A DNA stretch of 64,000 bases from JAAYAO01 sp051133435 (GCF_051133435.1 NZ_JBPGNY010000005.1:62001-126000), one strand, 5' to 3'; positions 18,106-26,724 are shown, numbered from the stretch's first letter. Notes: generated by a model from the letters alone, not told the origin. Translations and numbers: made by a program.

Positions 18106-19298
18106 TGCTTGGCTCCGTTCCAGTTCGGGTTCTCCCAGATGACCGTGCCGCCCATTCCCAGGCCGATGCACATGGTGGTGATGCCGTAGCGCACCTCGGG
18201 TCGTTCCCGGAAGCTGCGGGCCAGGTGGATCATCAGCCGCACACCGGAGGAGGCCAGCGGGTGGCCCAGCGCGATCGCCCCACCGTAGGGGTTCACCCGT
18301 GGGTCGTCGTCGGCGATGCCGAAGTGTTCCAGGAAGGCCAGTACCTGCACGGCGAAGGCTTCGTTGATCTCGAAGGCACCGATGTCGTCGATGGTCAGCC
18401 CGGCCCGGGCCAGCGCCTTCTCGGTGGCCGGAACCGGGCCGACACCCATCACCTCGGGGGAGACCCCGGCGAAGGCGTACCCGACCATCTTCATCGCCAC
18501 CGGCAGGCCCAGCTCGGCCGCGGTGGAGGCCTCGGCCAGCAGGCAGGCGGTGGCACCGTCGTTGAGGCCGGCGGCGTTACCGGCGGTGACGCGTCCGTGC
18601 GGACGGAAGGGGGTGCGCAACTGGGCCAGACCCTCCACGGTGGTGCCCGGGCGCGGCGGCTCGTCGGCGGTCGCCAGACCCCAGCCCTGTTCCACCGAGC
18701 GCAGGGCCACCGGTACCAGGGATTCCTGGATGATGCCGGCGGCGTAGGCGTCGGCGACCCGCTGCTGGCTGAGCACCGCGTAGGCGTCGGCGCGTTCCTT
18801 GGTGATGGAGGGGAACCGGTCGTGCAGGTTCTCGGCGGTCGAGCCCATCACCAGGGCACTGGGGTCGACGAGCTTCTCGGCGATGAACCGCGGGTTGACG
18901 TCGGCTCCCGAACCCATCGGATGGTGGGTCATGTGCTCCACACCGCCGGCCAGGGCGATGTCGTAGGCGCCGAAGGCGATTCCGGAGGCAGTGGTGGTCA
19001 CCGCGGTCATCGCCCCGGCGCACATCCGGTCGATGGCGTAGCCGGGCACCGACTGGGGCAGGCCGGCCAGGATCGCGGTGGTGCGTCCGATGGTCAGTCC
19101 TTGGTCACCGGTCTGGGTCGTGGCCGCGATGGCGACCTCATCGACGCGTTCGGGTGGCAGTTCGGGGTGGCGTCGCATCAACTCCCGCAGGCAATCGACG
19201 ACCATGTCGTCGGCCCTGGTTTCGGCGTACAGGGAGCCTGCTTTGCCGAAAGGAGTGCGGACGCCGTCGACGAAAACGGCTTCACGGAGTTCAGGCAT
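18102..19298 (-). CDS. fadA: Acetyl-CoA C-acyltransferase (thiolase, FadA)
   Basis: A 398-residue thiolase. The acylated Cys is in YAIDRMCAGAMTAV, the base His in GGAIALGHPLASSG and the second Cys in TTMCIGLGMGG. It cleaves 3-ketoacyl-CoA, the last step of beta-oxidation, with FadB encoded directly downstream. An ATG at 19316 is in frame, but MPELREAVFVDGVRTPFG at 19298 is the usual family start and a TAACCT box lies 7 nt upstream. A perfect palindrome covers this promoter. Confidence 0.94.
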   Translation of the reverse strand: MPELREAVFVDGVRTPFGKAGSLYAETRADDMVVDCLRELMRRHPELPPERVDEVAIAATTQTGDQGLTIGRTTAILAGLPQSVPGYAIDRMCAGAMTAVTTTASGIAFGAYDIALAGGVEHMTHHPMGSGADVNPRFIAEKLVDPSALVMGSTAENLHDRFPSITKERADAYAVLSQQRVADAYAAGIIQESLVPVALRSVEQGWGLATADEPPRPGTTVEGLAQLRTPFRPHGRVTAGNAAGLNDGATACLLAEASTAAELGLPVAMKMVGYAFAGVSPEVMGVGPVPATEKALARAGLTIDDIGAFEINEAFAVQVLAFLEHFGIADDDPRVNPYGGAIALGHPLASSGVRLMIHLARSFRERPEVRYGITTMCIGLGMGGTVIWENPNWNGAKQ

Positions 19299-19305
19299 GG
19301 CCCAC

Positions 19306-19311
19306 AGGTTA
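19306..19311 (-). promoter_or_regulatory. -10 box TAACCT, leaderless promoter of fadAB
   Basis: TAACCT on the minus strand lies 7 nt before the ATG at 19298. Confidence 0.55.
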
Positions 19312-19323
19312 CCCATAGGTAAC
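19308..19323. promoter_or_regulatory. Palindromic operator candidate of fadAB
   Basis: GTTACC-CATA-GGTAAC is a perfect 6+6 dyad overlapping the fadAB -10 box. Looser CACAG/CTGTG arms flank it. The position suits a repressor, for example of the TetR or GntR type. Confidence 0.5.
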
Positions 19324-19385
19324 TTCTGTGGCGAGTGCTTCGCCCAAGAAAATCCTCGGGCCGGGATTCGGGGCCCGAAAGCCGC

Positions 19386-20651
19386 TCAGCCTCCGGCCGA
19401 GGAAATCGCCTCCACCAGCGGTGGGACGGTGAGTTCACGCTGCCAGGGACGTGCCCCGAGCCCGGCCAGTACCGCGTCGGCGGTCTCGACGGTGAGTTCG
19501 GCGGGGGGCTGCCAACACAACAGGCGCCAGTAATCGGGGGTGAGCAGGTTTTCGGCCGGCACTTCCAAGGAGGCGGCCAGGGAGTTGATCGCTTCGCGGG
19601 CCGGGATCAGCCGGGCATGGGCCTCGGGATGGTTGCGTTCCCAGTTGCGCCAGTTGGGTGGACCGTCCTGAGGTGGATGCCGTTGCGGCAGCTTGGACGA
19701 CGGCAGGGCTTGGGCGCGCTCGATCGCGTCCAACCAATTCGCCTCGAAGCGGCGGGCATTGCGTCGTTTGAATCCGTCGATGGCGCGCAGATCGTTTCGT
19801 CCCCAGGACGAGCCGGCGGCCAACTCGCTGATCGCCTTGTCGATCAGGATCTTGCTGGGTGCTTTGTCGAGGCGCTGGGCCAGTTCCTCGCGGGCATTCC
19901 ACAGTTCACGCACCAGCGCCAGACCCTGCCGGGTCTTCACCTGTGACAGGCCACTGGTGCGCCGCCACGGCTCGGGGAGTTGTTTGCGGGGTTGCCCGGC
20001 GGTGGCCACCAGGTGGGCGAACTCCTGTCGGGCCCATTCGTCCTTGCCGTGGGTGACCAGTTCGGCGGCCAGATGCTCGCGCAGTTCGGCCAGCAATTCC
20101 ACGTCCAGGCTGGCGTAGACCAACCAGTCGGGCGGCAGCGGACGGGTCGACCAGTCGGCCGCGGAGTGCTCCTTCAACAGGCGAACCCCGGCGATGCGTT
20201 CCACCAGCGACGACAGACCCACCTTGGGCCATCCCAGCAGCCGGGCGGCCAGTTCGGTGTCGAAGAGGTTCACCGGACGCAGGCCCAGTTCGGTCAGGCA
20301 GGGCAGGTCCTGGGTGGCGGCGTGCAGAATCCACTCGGACTCACCGATCGCGGTGTTCAACGAGGTGAGGTCGGCCAGGTCGGATCCCGGCCGGGGACGT
20401 TGCCGGGCGACTCCGATCGGGTCGATCAGCCGGGTGCCGACACCCTCGCGGCGCAACTGCACCAGGTAGGCACGGGTGGTGTAGCGGAAGCCGTGGGCGC
20501 GTTCGGCATCCAGGGCCACCGGACCGGAGGTTTCGCTGATCCGATGCGCGACCTCGTCCAGCCCGGTGGGGGAGTCGATCACCTCGGGCACCCCATCGGC
20601 CGGGGCGCGCAGCACCGGTAGTTCGTCGGGCGGATCAGTGGGAGCAGTCAT
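19386..20651 (-). CDS. rnd: Ribonuclease D
   Basis: A 421-residue 3'-5' exoribonuclease. The DEDDy nuclease domain occupies about 20-215, with GPVALDAERAHGFRYTTRAYLVQL giving the first Asp-Glu pair and DWSTRPLPPDWLVYASLDVELL the last Tyr/Asp motif. An HRDC domain follows (about 235-300). It matures the 3' ends of tRNA and other structured RNA. Its neighbours DUF3000 and hemE are conserved in actinobacteria. The promoter -10 box overlaps the stop of the upstream DUF3000 gene. Confidence 0.92.
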   Translation of the reverse strand: MTAPTDPPDELPVLRAPADGVPEVIDSPTGLDEVAHRISETSGPVALDAERAHGFRYTTRAYLVQLRREGVGTRLIDPIGVARQRPRPGSDLADLTSLNTAIGESEWILHAATQDLPCLTELGLRPVNLFDTELAARLLGWPKVGLSSLVERIAGVRLLKEHSAADWSTRPLPPDWLVYASLDVELLAELREHLAAELVTHGKDEWARQEFAHLVATAGQPRKQLPEPWRRTSGLSQVKTRQGLALVRELWNAREELAQRLDKAPSKILIDKAISELAAGSSWGRNDLRAIDGFKRRNARRFEANWLDAIERAQALPSSKLPQRHPPQDGPPNWRNWERNHPEAHARLIPAREAINSLAASLEVPAENLLTPDYWRLLCWQPPAELTVETADAVLAGLGARPWQRELTVPPLVEAISSAGG

Positions 20652-20659
20652 CGCCGGTG

Positions 20660-20665
20660 AACTTA
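20660..20665 (-). promoter_or_regulatory. -10 box TAAGTT of rnd, overlapping the DUF3000 stop
   Basis: TAAGTT lies 8 nt before the rnd ATG. Its first three bases are the TAA stop of DUF3000. Confidence 0.5.
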
Positions 20666-21280
20666 CTGCACGGGGTTGGACAACCCCGAACGGCCCGGCA
20701 GCACCCGTACGTCGTCGGCCAGCCCGATCACCCGCAGCGGGGGCACCCCGGCGGTGTGACAGAGTAGATCACCCCAGGCGGCCAGATGGGCCTCCAGGCC
20801 TTCCCCGTCCTCGAGCACCGGGGTCCACGAGGCGCGGATCTCCACCTCGGCGCGGGCCGGATCATCGGCCATGCCACCGAAGGATTCGCTCGACACCGAG
20901 GTCACCGTGCCGCTGGGGGCCAGATACTGCGCCTCGTGGCTGTCGAGGGCCTCCAGCAGCCACGACCATCCGACCGACGACAAGAACGGATCGGTGACCA
21001 TCTCGGGGTCCACCTCGCTGCGGGCGAAGCTGACACATCGGAAGGTGCCCTCCCAGGCTTGGTTACCGGCCGGGTCGTGCAACAGCACCAGCCGACCATT
21101 ACCCACCTCGGCACCGCGCACCATCACCTCGGCACCCACTGCGGCCGCCCATGGGGCGATCCGCTGCGGGGCGGGCAGGGGCTCGATCACCAACTCCGGA
21201 CGCCACACAGCAGCTTCCAATGCGGCCACGGCCCGTCGAAACGGGGCCGGCGCCGACACCTTGGCCTGGCGTGCACTCAT
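20663..21280 (-). CDS. DUF3000 family protein
   Basis: A 205-residue actinobacteria-specific protein of unknown function. It matches the family through APFRRAVAALEAAVWRPE near the start, then EVGNGRLVLLHDPAGNQAWEGTFRCV and GWSWLLEALDSH. No membrane segments or known catalytic motifs are visible. The conserved place between rnd and hemE supports the call. The frame continues far upstream antisense to hemE, but the TACTCT box 7 nt before 21280 sets the start. Confidence 0.85.
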   Translation of the reverse strand: MSARQAKVSAPAPFRRAVAALEAAVWRPELVIEPLPAPQRIAPWAAAVGAEVMVRGAEVGNGRLVLLHDPAGNQAWEGTFRCVSFARSEVDPEMVTDPFLSSVGWSWLLEALDSHEAQYLAPSGTVTSVSSESFGGMADDPARAEVEIRASWTPVLEDGEGLEAHLAAWGDLLCHTAGVPPLRVIGLADDVRVLPGRSGLSNPVQ

Positions 21281-21287
21281 AAGCCCG

Positions 21288-21293
21288 AGAGTA
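21288..21293 (-). promoter_or_regulatory. -10 box TACTCT, leaderless promoter of DUF3000
   Basis: TACTCT lies 7 nt before the ATG at 21280, within the 81-bp divergent region shared with hemE. Confidence 0.55.
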
Positions 21294-21361
21294 TGTCGGC
21301 CCCGGGCCCAGTTGGCGGCGACGCGCCGCATCCCGGACCGAACATGGCAAGATGGGCGAGC

Positions 21362-22408
21362 GTGACCGAGACCCAGCCTGCGATCCTCACCGCCGCCCGC
21401 CGCGAACAGGGCAATGCCCTGCCCGTGTGGTTCATGCGACAGGCCGGCCGATCCCTTCCCGAGTACCGCTCGCTGCGGGAGGGCACCGCCATGTTGGAGA
21501 GCTGCCGACGCCCCGACATGGTCTGCGAAATCACCATGCAACCGGTGCGCCGGCACAAGGTGGACGCCGCGATCTTCTTCTCCGACATCATGGTGCCGCT
21601 GTCGGCGGCCGGGATCGGGGTCGAGATCAAGGCCGGTATCGGGCCGGTCGTCGAGCAGCCGATCAGTTCGGCCGCCGATGTCGAACGGGTGCCATCGTTG
21701 GCGGTGGAACAGATCGACGACATCGCCGAATCGGTGCGCCTGCTGGTCGCCGAACTGGGCGACACCCCGCTGATCGGTTTTGCCGGGGCACCGTTCACCC
21801 TGGCCAGCTACCTGATCGAGGGTGGCCCGAGCAAGGACCACGCCCGCACCAAGTCGTTCATGGTTGCCGAACCGCAGGCCTGGGCCGAACTGTGCCGCCG
21901 GCTGGCCGACATCTCCACCACCTTCCTGCGCGTGCAGATCGACAACGGCGCCCGGATGGTGCAGTTGTTCGACTCCTGGGCCGGCTGCCTGCCCGAGGCC
22001 GATTACCGGGCCCAGGTCCTGCCGCACTCGACCCGGGTATTGGCCGAGGTCGCCGATGTGCCCCGGATCCACTTCGGGGTCGGCACCGGCGAACTGCTCA
22101 CCGCGATGAGTGAGGCCGGTCCGGAAGTGGTCGGTGTCGACTGGCGGGTGCCGCTGGACGTGGCCACCGAGCGGATCGGCCCCGACCATGCCGTTCAGGG
22201 CAACCTCGACCCGGCCCTGCTCGGCGCCCCCTGGCCGGTGCTGGCCGAGCGGGTGCGCGAGGTGATCGCCCGCGGTGCCAAGGCCCCCGGACATATCTTC
22301 AACCTCGGGCACGGGGTGCCACCGCACACCGACCCCGACGTTCTGACCCGTATCGTCGAACTGATTCACACCGAAGGCCCGACCATTCGCCAGGAGGCAA
22401 CCGCATGA
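21362..22408 (+). CDS. hemE: Uroporphyrinogen decarboxylase
   Basis: A 348-residue enzyme converting uroporphyrinogen III to coproporphyrinogen III in heme synthesis. The N-terminal substrate motif PVWFMRQAGRSLPEYR is intact, followed by FFSDIMVPL, GFAGAPFTLASYLIEGG and a C-terminal FNLGHGVPPHTDPD. The GTG at 21362 gives the normal family length; an ATG at 21345 is possible. A weak CAAGAT -10 lies 8 nt upstream. The stop overlaps the hemQ start (ATGA), so the two are translationally coupled. Confidence 0.95.
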   Translation: MTETQPAILTAARREQGNALPVWFMRQAGRSLPEYRSLREGTAMLESCRRPDMVCEITMQPVRRHKVDAAIFFSDIMVPLSAAGIGVEIKAGIGPVVEQPISSAADVERVPSLAVEQIDDIAESVRLLVAELGDTPLIGFAGAPFTLASYLIEGGPSKDHARTKSFMVAEPQAWAELCRRLADISTTFLRVQIDNGARMVQLFDSWAGCLPEADYRAQVLPHSTRVLAEVADVPRIHFGVGTGELLTAMSEAGPEVVGVDWRVPLDVATERIGPDHAVQGNLDPALLGAPWPVLAERVREVIARGAKAPGHIFNLGHGVPPHTDPDVLTRIVELIHTEGPTIRQEATA

Positions 22409-23079
22409 AGGCGCGCGAGATCAACGAAACCATCCGCTACACGATGTGGTCGGTATTCCGCCGTGATGGGGCGGTGCCCGACGGTGCGGTGCAGGATGCG
22501 CTCGAGATGCTCGGCGAGATCGGCGGCGACGATCTGGTGATCCGCGGCTGGTACGACGTCTCGGGTCTGCGCGCCGACGCCGACCTGATGGTCTGGTGGC
22601 ATGCCGAGAGCCCGCAGATGTTGCAGGCGGCCTACGGGGCGCTGCGCGATTCGATTCTGGGTGAATCGATGGTTGCGGTGTGGTCGGCGATGGCCCTGCA
22701 CCGTCCGGCCGAGTTCAACAAGGGCCACGTCCCGGCGTTCATGGCGGGGGAGGAACCCCAGGCCTGGGTCTGTGTCTACCCCTTCGTCCGCTCCCTGGAG
22801 TGGTACCTGCTCGAGGACGACGAGCGTCGCAAGCTGCTGGCCGAACACGGCCGGATGGCCCGCGATTACCCCGATGTGCGCGCCAACACCGTCTCGGCCT
22901 TCGCTCTCGGCGATTACGAGTGGATGCTGGCTTTCGAGGCCCCCGAACTGCACCGCATCGTCGACCTGATGCGGCACCTGCGCGGGGCCGAGGCGCGCCG
23001 ACACACCCGGCTGGAGATCCCCTTCTACACCGGGGCGCGTCGCGAGCTGGCCGACATCGTCCAGGGCTGGCGCCGCTGA
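22405..23079 (+). CDS. hemQ: Coproheme decarboxylase HemQ (ChdC, chlorite dismutase family)
   Basis: A 224-residue chlorite dismutase-fold protein. Actinobacteria use HemQ to decarboxylate coproheme to heme b with peroxide, the last step of the coproporphyrin-dependent pathway. Visible family motifs are DADLMVWWHAESPQMLQ, the Tyr-bearing CVYPFVRSLEWYLL and HTRLEIPFYTGAR. Coupling to hemE by a 4-bp overlap and the neighbouring msrB repeat the order known from mycobacteria. Confidence 0.93.
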   Translation: MKAREINETIRYTMWSVFRRDGAVPDGAVQDALEMLGEIGGDDLVIRGWYDVSGLRADADLMVWWHAESPQMLQAAYGALRDSILGESMVAVWSAMALHRPAEFNKGHVPAFMAGEEPQAWVCVYPFVRSLEWYLLEDDERRKLLAEHGRMARDYPDVRANTVSAFALGDYEWMLAFEAPELHRIVDLMRHLRGAEARRHTRLEIPFYTGARRELADIVQGWRR

Positions 23080-23091
23080 GGCGTCCGAACC

Positions 23092-23541
23092 TCAGTCGGC
23101 CGGTTGCTCCTCGTCGGGCACCAGGGTGAGGCACACCGAGTTGATGCAGTAGCGCTGATCGGTGGGGGTGGGGTAGCCCTCACCCTCGAACACGTGGCCC
23201 AGATGTGAATCGCAGGCCGCACACCGCACCTCGGTGCGCAGCATGCCCAGACTCACATCGGCGATGTAACGCACCCGGTTCTCGGCCAGCGGGGAGTAGA
23301 ACGACGGCCACCCGCAGTGCGAGTCGAACTTGTGCTGGGAGCGGAACAACTCGGTGCCGCAGGCCCGGCAGGCGTACACCCCGGCGGTCTTGGTGTCGAC
23401 GTACTCCCCGGTGAAGGGACGCTCGGTACCGTTCTGACGCAGCACCTGGTACTCGAGCTTGCTCAGTTGGGCGCGCCACTCGTCCTCGGTTTTGACAACC
23501 TTGCCGACCTGGTCGGCCGGATTCTGCGTGGAATCGGTCAT
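23092..23541 (-). CDS. msrB: Peptide-methionine (R)-S-oxide reductase MsrB
   Basis: A 149-residue MsrB that repairs methionine-R-sulfoxide. The zinc-binding pairs are CRAC and CAAC. The substrate motif is HCGWPSFY and the catalytic Cys sits in RYCINSVCL. The second Cys in that motif is unusual next to the common INSASL form and might act in recycling. ATGs at 23547 and 23550 are in frame, but a TACAGT box 7 nt upstream selects 23541. It converges on hemQ with a 12-bp gap. Confidence 0.93.
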   Translation of the reverse strand: MTDSTQNPADQVGKVVKTEDEWRAQLSKLEYQVLRQNGTERPFTGEYVDTKTAGVYACRACGTELFRSQHKFDSHCGWPSFYSPLAENRVRYIADVSLGMLRTEVRCAACDSHLGHVFEGEGYPTPTDQRYCINSVCLTLVPDEEQPAD

Positions 23542-23548
23542 ATTCATC

Positions 23549-23554
23549 ACTGTA
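23549..23554 (-). promoter_or_regulatory. -10 box TACAGT, leaderless promoter of msrB
   Basis: TACAGT on the minus strand lies 7 nt before the ATG at 23541. Confidence 0.55.
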
Positions 23555-23609
23555 CGCAGTGCGGAACCCGGGACACACCACCCCGAGGGGGCCTAGGCTG
23601 CTGGTAATC

Positions 23610-23630
23610 GGTGACCCACGGTGGGTCACC
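23610..23630. promoter_or_regulatory. Perfect 9-bp dyad upstream of the rhodanese gene
   Basis: GGTGACCCA and TGGGTCACC are separated by CGG and end 20 nt before the ATG. It could be an operator or an RNA hairpin just ahead of the SD. Confidence 0.5.
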
Positions 23631-23650
23631 AACGACCCGAGGGGGGTTCG

Positions 23651-23965
23651 ATGGCGCGTGAGATCACGGTGTCCGAGGTGGACCAGACACAACCGATCCT
23701 GGACGTTCGGGAGCCCGCCGAATGGGCGGCCGGCCGGGCCCGGGGCGCGGTGCATATTCCCCTGGGCGAACTGGTCGACCGGGCCGGTGAGTTGCCCGAA
23801 GGGCCGATCCAGGTGATCTGCCGTTCCGGCGGACGTTCGATGAAGGCGGCCGACTGGCTGATCGAACAGGGCCGGGACGCGATCAACATCGGCGGCGGCA
23901 CGATCGCCTGGCATGAGGCCGGCTTGCCGATGGACGCCGACGAGGGAACACCCACGGTCTCCTGA
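23651..23965 (+). CDS. Single-domain rhodanese-like protein
   Basis: A 104-residue rhodanese: LDVREPAEWAAGRARGAVHIPLGEL, then the active-site loop ICRSGGRSMKAA with the sulfur-carrying Cys. It is likely a thiosulfate or persulfide sulfurtransferase in the cytoplasm; the acceptor is unknown. GAGGGGGG, 4 nt upstream, supports the ATG at 23651 over one 30 nt earlier. A perfect dyad stands between promoter and SD. Confidence 0.9.
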   Translation: MAREITVSEVDQTQPILDVREPAEWAAGRARGAVHIPLGELVDRAGELPEGPIQVICRSGGRSMKAADWLIEQGRDAINIGGGTIAWHEAGLPMDADEGTPTVS

Positions 23966-23998
23966 TTCCCCGCCGAGGGGGCATGCCAAACTGGGTGG

Positions 23999-24868
23999 AT
24001 GTCAGACAAGACCGAACTGAAGCCCGAATTGCGCGGCGTACTGAGGGTGCCGCAGCGCTTCGACGACATCGAAGATCTCATCGCGCCCGATGACACCCCG
24101 TCCTACCCGGAGAAAGACGGCAAGGACGGCGTCGACGAGCTCAAGCAGGAGATCGAGGACGAACTGTCCGACCTGCAGGAGCGACTGTTCGCCAACGGCC
24201 GGGCCGATGACGAGGCTCCCAGCGTGCTGGTGATCCTGCAGGGGATGGACACCGCCGGCAAGGGCGGGGTGATCCGGCACGCCTTCGGTTTGGTCGACCC
24301 GCAGGGGATTCAACTCAAGGCCTTCAAACGGCCCACCGAGGAAGAGCTCTCCCACGACTTCCTCTGGCGGATCCGCAAGGAACTGCCCCGTCCGGGCATG
24401 ATCGGCATCTTCGACCGCTCCCACTACGAGGACGTCTTGATCGGACGGGTCGACTCCCTGGTGCCGGAGAAGGAATGGCGCGCCCGCTACGACCTGATCA
24501 ATGAGTTCGAGGCCGAGCTGGCCGCCTCCGGCACCCGGATCATCAAGTGCTTCCTCAATGTCTCGCACGAGGAGCAGGGCGAGCGGCTGTTGGCCCGCCT
24601 CGACAACCCGGAGAAGTACTGGAAGTACAATCCCGGGGATGTCGACGTGCGGGAGAAGTGGGACGACTACATGGAGGCCTACGCCGACGCGCTGAAACTG
24701 TGCAATCCCGATGTCGCGCCGTGGTACGTCATTCCGTCCGACCGCAAGTGGTACCGCAACTGGGCGGTCGCCCAACTCATGCTGGAAGAACTGCGCGCCC
24801 TGAAACTCCAGTGGCCGGAGGCCGACTTCGACGTCAAGAAGGAGAAGAAGCGCGTCGCCAACAGTTGA
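23999..24868 (+). CDS. ppk2: Polyphosphate kinase 2 family protein
   Basis: A 289-residue PPK2-domain protein that transfers phosphate between polyphosphate and nucleotides. Walker A-like GMDTAGKGG is at 82-90. The lid and Walker B region is FDRSHYEDVLIGRV at about 138-151, and AFKRPTEEELSHDFLWR lies between. The C-terminal WYVIPSDRKWYRNWAV segment is typical. One PPK2 domain and no N-terminal partner are present; class I/II/III cannot be settled by eye. It converges on the chelatase gene with a 9-bp gap. Confidence 0.92.
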   Translation: MSDKTELKPELRGVLRVPQRFDDIEDLIAPDDTPSYPEKDGKDGVDELKQEIEDELSDLQERLFANGRADDEAPSVLVILQGMDTAGKGGVIRHAFGLVDPQGIQLKAFKRPTEEELSHDFLWRIRKELPRPGMIGIFDRSHYEDVLIGRVDSLVPEKEWRARYDLINEFEAELAASGTRIIKCFLNVSHEEQGERLLARLDNPEKYWKYNPGDVDVREKWDDYMEAYADALKLCNPDVAPWYVIPSDRKWYRNWAVAQLMLEELRALKLQWPEADFDVKKEKKRVANS

Positions 24869-24877
24869 GGTACCGGG

Positions 24878-25654
24878 TCAGCCGGCCGCCGACTCGGCCG
24901 CTTCCTCGTCACCGATCGGCAGCAGGTCCATCGCGGCGACCACGTAGCGGTTCATCGCGATATCGCGCACCTCGGGGCCACCGCCCAGGGGAGCGCTGAC
25001 CGACACCGCACCGGCGGCGATCGCCTGGGTCGCCTGGGCGTACCAGGTCTCGTCACCGGTCAGGAACCAGGATCCGACGGCCACGTGACGCCGTCCCTGG
25101 CCGCGCAGGTGGAGCACCGCTTCGGCGACGTTCGGGCCGGCACCGAAGGCGTGCGCGACGACCACCGGCAGCCGGTGGTTGGCGGCCCACTGGCGGCCAC
25201 GACGGGCCAGCAGGGAGCGGCTGCGCACCTCGTCCACTCCGGCGGTGGACAGCACCAGAGCGTCCAACTGCTCGACGTGGTTGCGGCTCAGGGCTTCGCG
25301 CAGGCGACGATCGACCAGGCCCAGCAGGCAGGCCTCGGGGCCGATCGGGCGCGAGGCGATCATCTTGATGTCGGGGTGGCTCTGGCGCGCCTTTTCGACC
25401 ACGGCCAGGGCCTCGGCGCCGGCCTCCTGGGCGCTGCCGATCTCCAGCGGGACGAAGACGATTTCCTGCACTCCGCGGCGGGCGAGTTGGCTGACCACCT
25501 GCGGGCCGGTGGGCGGGCAGTGGTCAATGAAGGCGATCTGTACGTCCAGCGTTGGCCGGCACTCCTGCATCTCCTTACGCATGGCGTGGGTTACCGAAAC
25601 GACCTTGGGGTCGTGGCTGCCATGAGCAAGAAGCACGAGTGCGGGAGCGGGCAT
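24878..25654 (-). CDS. cbiX: Sirohydrochlorin chelatase / CbiX-type protein
   Basis: A 258-residue protein with two CbiX-like halves. The first begins ALVLLAHGSHDP with the metal-binding His, the second has LPVVVAHAFGAGPNVAEAV. Such enzymes insert Co or Fe into sirohydrochlorin for cobalamin or siroheme. No other corrin genes are near, so metal and pathway are open; the B12-dependent IcmF in the window makes cobalamin plausible. SD GAGAAAGG precedes the ATG. Confidence 0.82.
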   Translation of the reverse strand: MPAPALVLLAHGSHDPKVVSVTHAMRKEMQECRPTLDVQIAFIDHCPPTGPQVVSQLARRGVQEIVFVPLEIGSAQEAGAEALAVVEKARQSHPDIKMIASRPIGPEACLLGLVDRRLREALSRNHVEQLDALVLSTAGVDEVRSRSLLARRGRQWAANHRLPVVVAHAFGAGPNVAEAVLHLRGQGRRHVAVGSWFLTGDETWYAQATQAIAAGAVSVSAPLGGGPEVRDIAMNRYVVAAMDLLPIGDEEAAESAAG

Positions 25655-25768
25655 TACTTCGCCTTTCTCTCAACTGGCCGGACCCGACCGCCGATGGCCG
25701 AATCTATGGCGCACTTTCGTCGTACTGGTATCCGCGGTGCAAGACCGGAATCCAGAATACGAGACAAG

Positions 25769-25779
25769 GTATCAGATAC
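25769..25779. promoter_or_regulatory. Palindrome GTATCAGATAC upstream of the chelatase gene
   Basis: A perfect 5-1-5 dyad sits just upstream of a minus-strand TATTCT -10 candidate at 25755-25760. It is a possible operator for metal or cofactor control. Confidence 0.35.
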
Positions 25780-25797
25780 TGAGACTAGGTGCCGATT

Positions 25798-26724
25798 TCA
25801 CGTAGCGGGGGAGTCGTCGGCGTCGCGGCGAACTTGCTTTTCGGAGACGGTCTGTGCCAGCGGCGTTCCGGTGATGCCGAAGACTTCGGCGAAGGCCGCG
25901 TTGAGTGCGGCTCCGACCAGGATCGCCATCGACATCAGGTAGAGCCAGAGCAGCACCGCGATGGGAGCCGAGAGCGGGCCGTAGATCGACGTGGAACCGA
26001 CCGAATAGCCCAGAAACATGCGGAGAAGTGCCGATCCGACCACCCACCACAGCACCGCCAGAGCGGCCCCCGGAAGATCGTCCGACCACCGGTGCCGGAT
26101 GGGTACCGCCAGGTGATAAATGGTCGCCATCAGGGCTACCGAAGCGATTAATACCACTGGCCAGTAGAGGGCGGTCAACCAGTCCATACTCGCCGGTAAC
26201 AGGGCCGAGATGATGTCCGGGCCGGCCAATACCAGTGGAAACAGCACCATGCCGAGTGTGATGAAAACCACGTAGGCCCCCACCGACAGTGCGCGCTGCC
26301 GAACCACGCCTCGTTCGCCGGCCATTCCGTACGTGATGGTGATGGTGTCGATGAAGACATTGACCACCCGCGAGCCCGACCACAGGGCGATCAGGAAACC
26401 GACCGAAACGAACTCGAATCGGCCGGTGAACAGTACCTCGTCCAGGGTGGGGGCGACGATCGAGTCCACCACATCGGGTTGGAAGGCCCGGCCGGCCAGG
26501 GTCAGTACCTGATCGCGGAAGGTGACGATGGCTTCGGGGTCGAAGCGCCGGGCGATGAACCCCACCGAACCGGCCAGGCCGAAGATCAGCGGGGGCAGGG
26601 ACAGGATCGCGAAGAAAGCCGCCTCGGCCGACATCCCGGTGATCCGGTAGTCGAAGGCCGCACCCACCGTCTTGCGCAGCACGTGCCACAGCTTCTGGTG
26701 CCAGGGCGCGGTCTGCATGGCCAT
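25798..26724 (-). CDS. YihY/BrkB family inner-membrane protein
   Basis: A 308-residue polytopic protein with about six membrane helices. Family motifs are YRITGMSAEAAFFAILSLPPL near the N terminus and LLWLYLMSMAILVGAALNAAF near the C terminus. The family was once called RNase BN by error, and its real role is unknown. ATGs at 26724 and 26718 are both possible. A short charged tail follows the last helix. The large palindromic element lies upstream. Confidence 0.88.
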   Translation of the reverse strand: MAMQTAPWHQKLWHVLRKTVGAAFDYRITGMSAEAAFFAILSLPPLIFGLAGSVGFIARRFDPEAIVTFRDQVLTLAGRAFQPDVVDSIVAPTLDEVLFTGRFEFVSVGFLIALWSGSRVVNVFIDTITITYGMAGERGVVRQRALSVGAYVVFITLGMVLFPLVLAGPDIISALLPASMDWLTALYWPVVLIASVALMATIYHLAVPIRHRWSDDLPGAALAVLWWVVGSALLRMFLGYSVGSTSIYGPLSAPIAVLLWLYLMSMAILVGAALNAAFAEVFGITGTPLAQTVSEKQVRRDADDSPAT

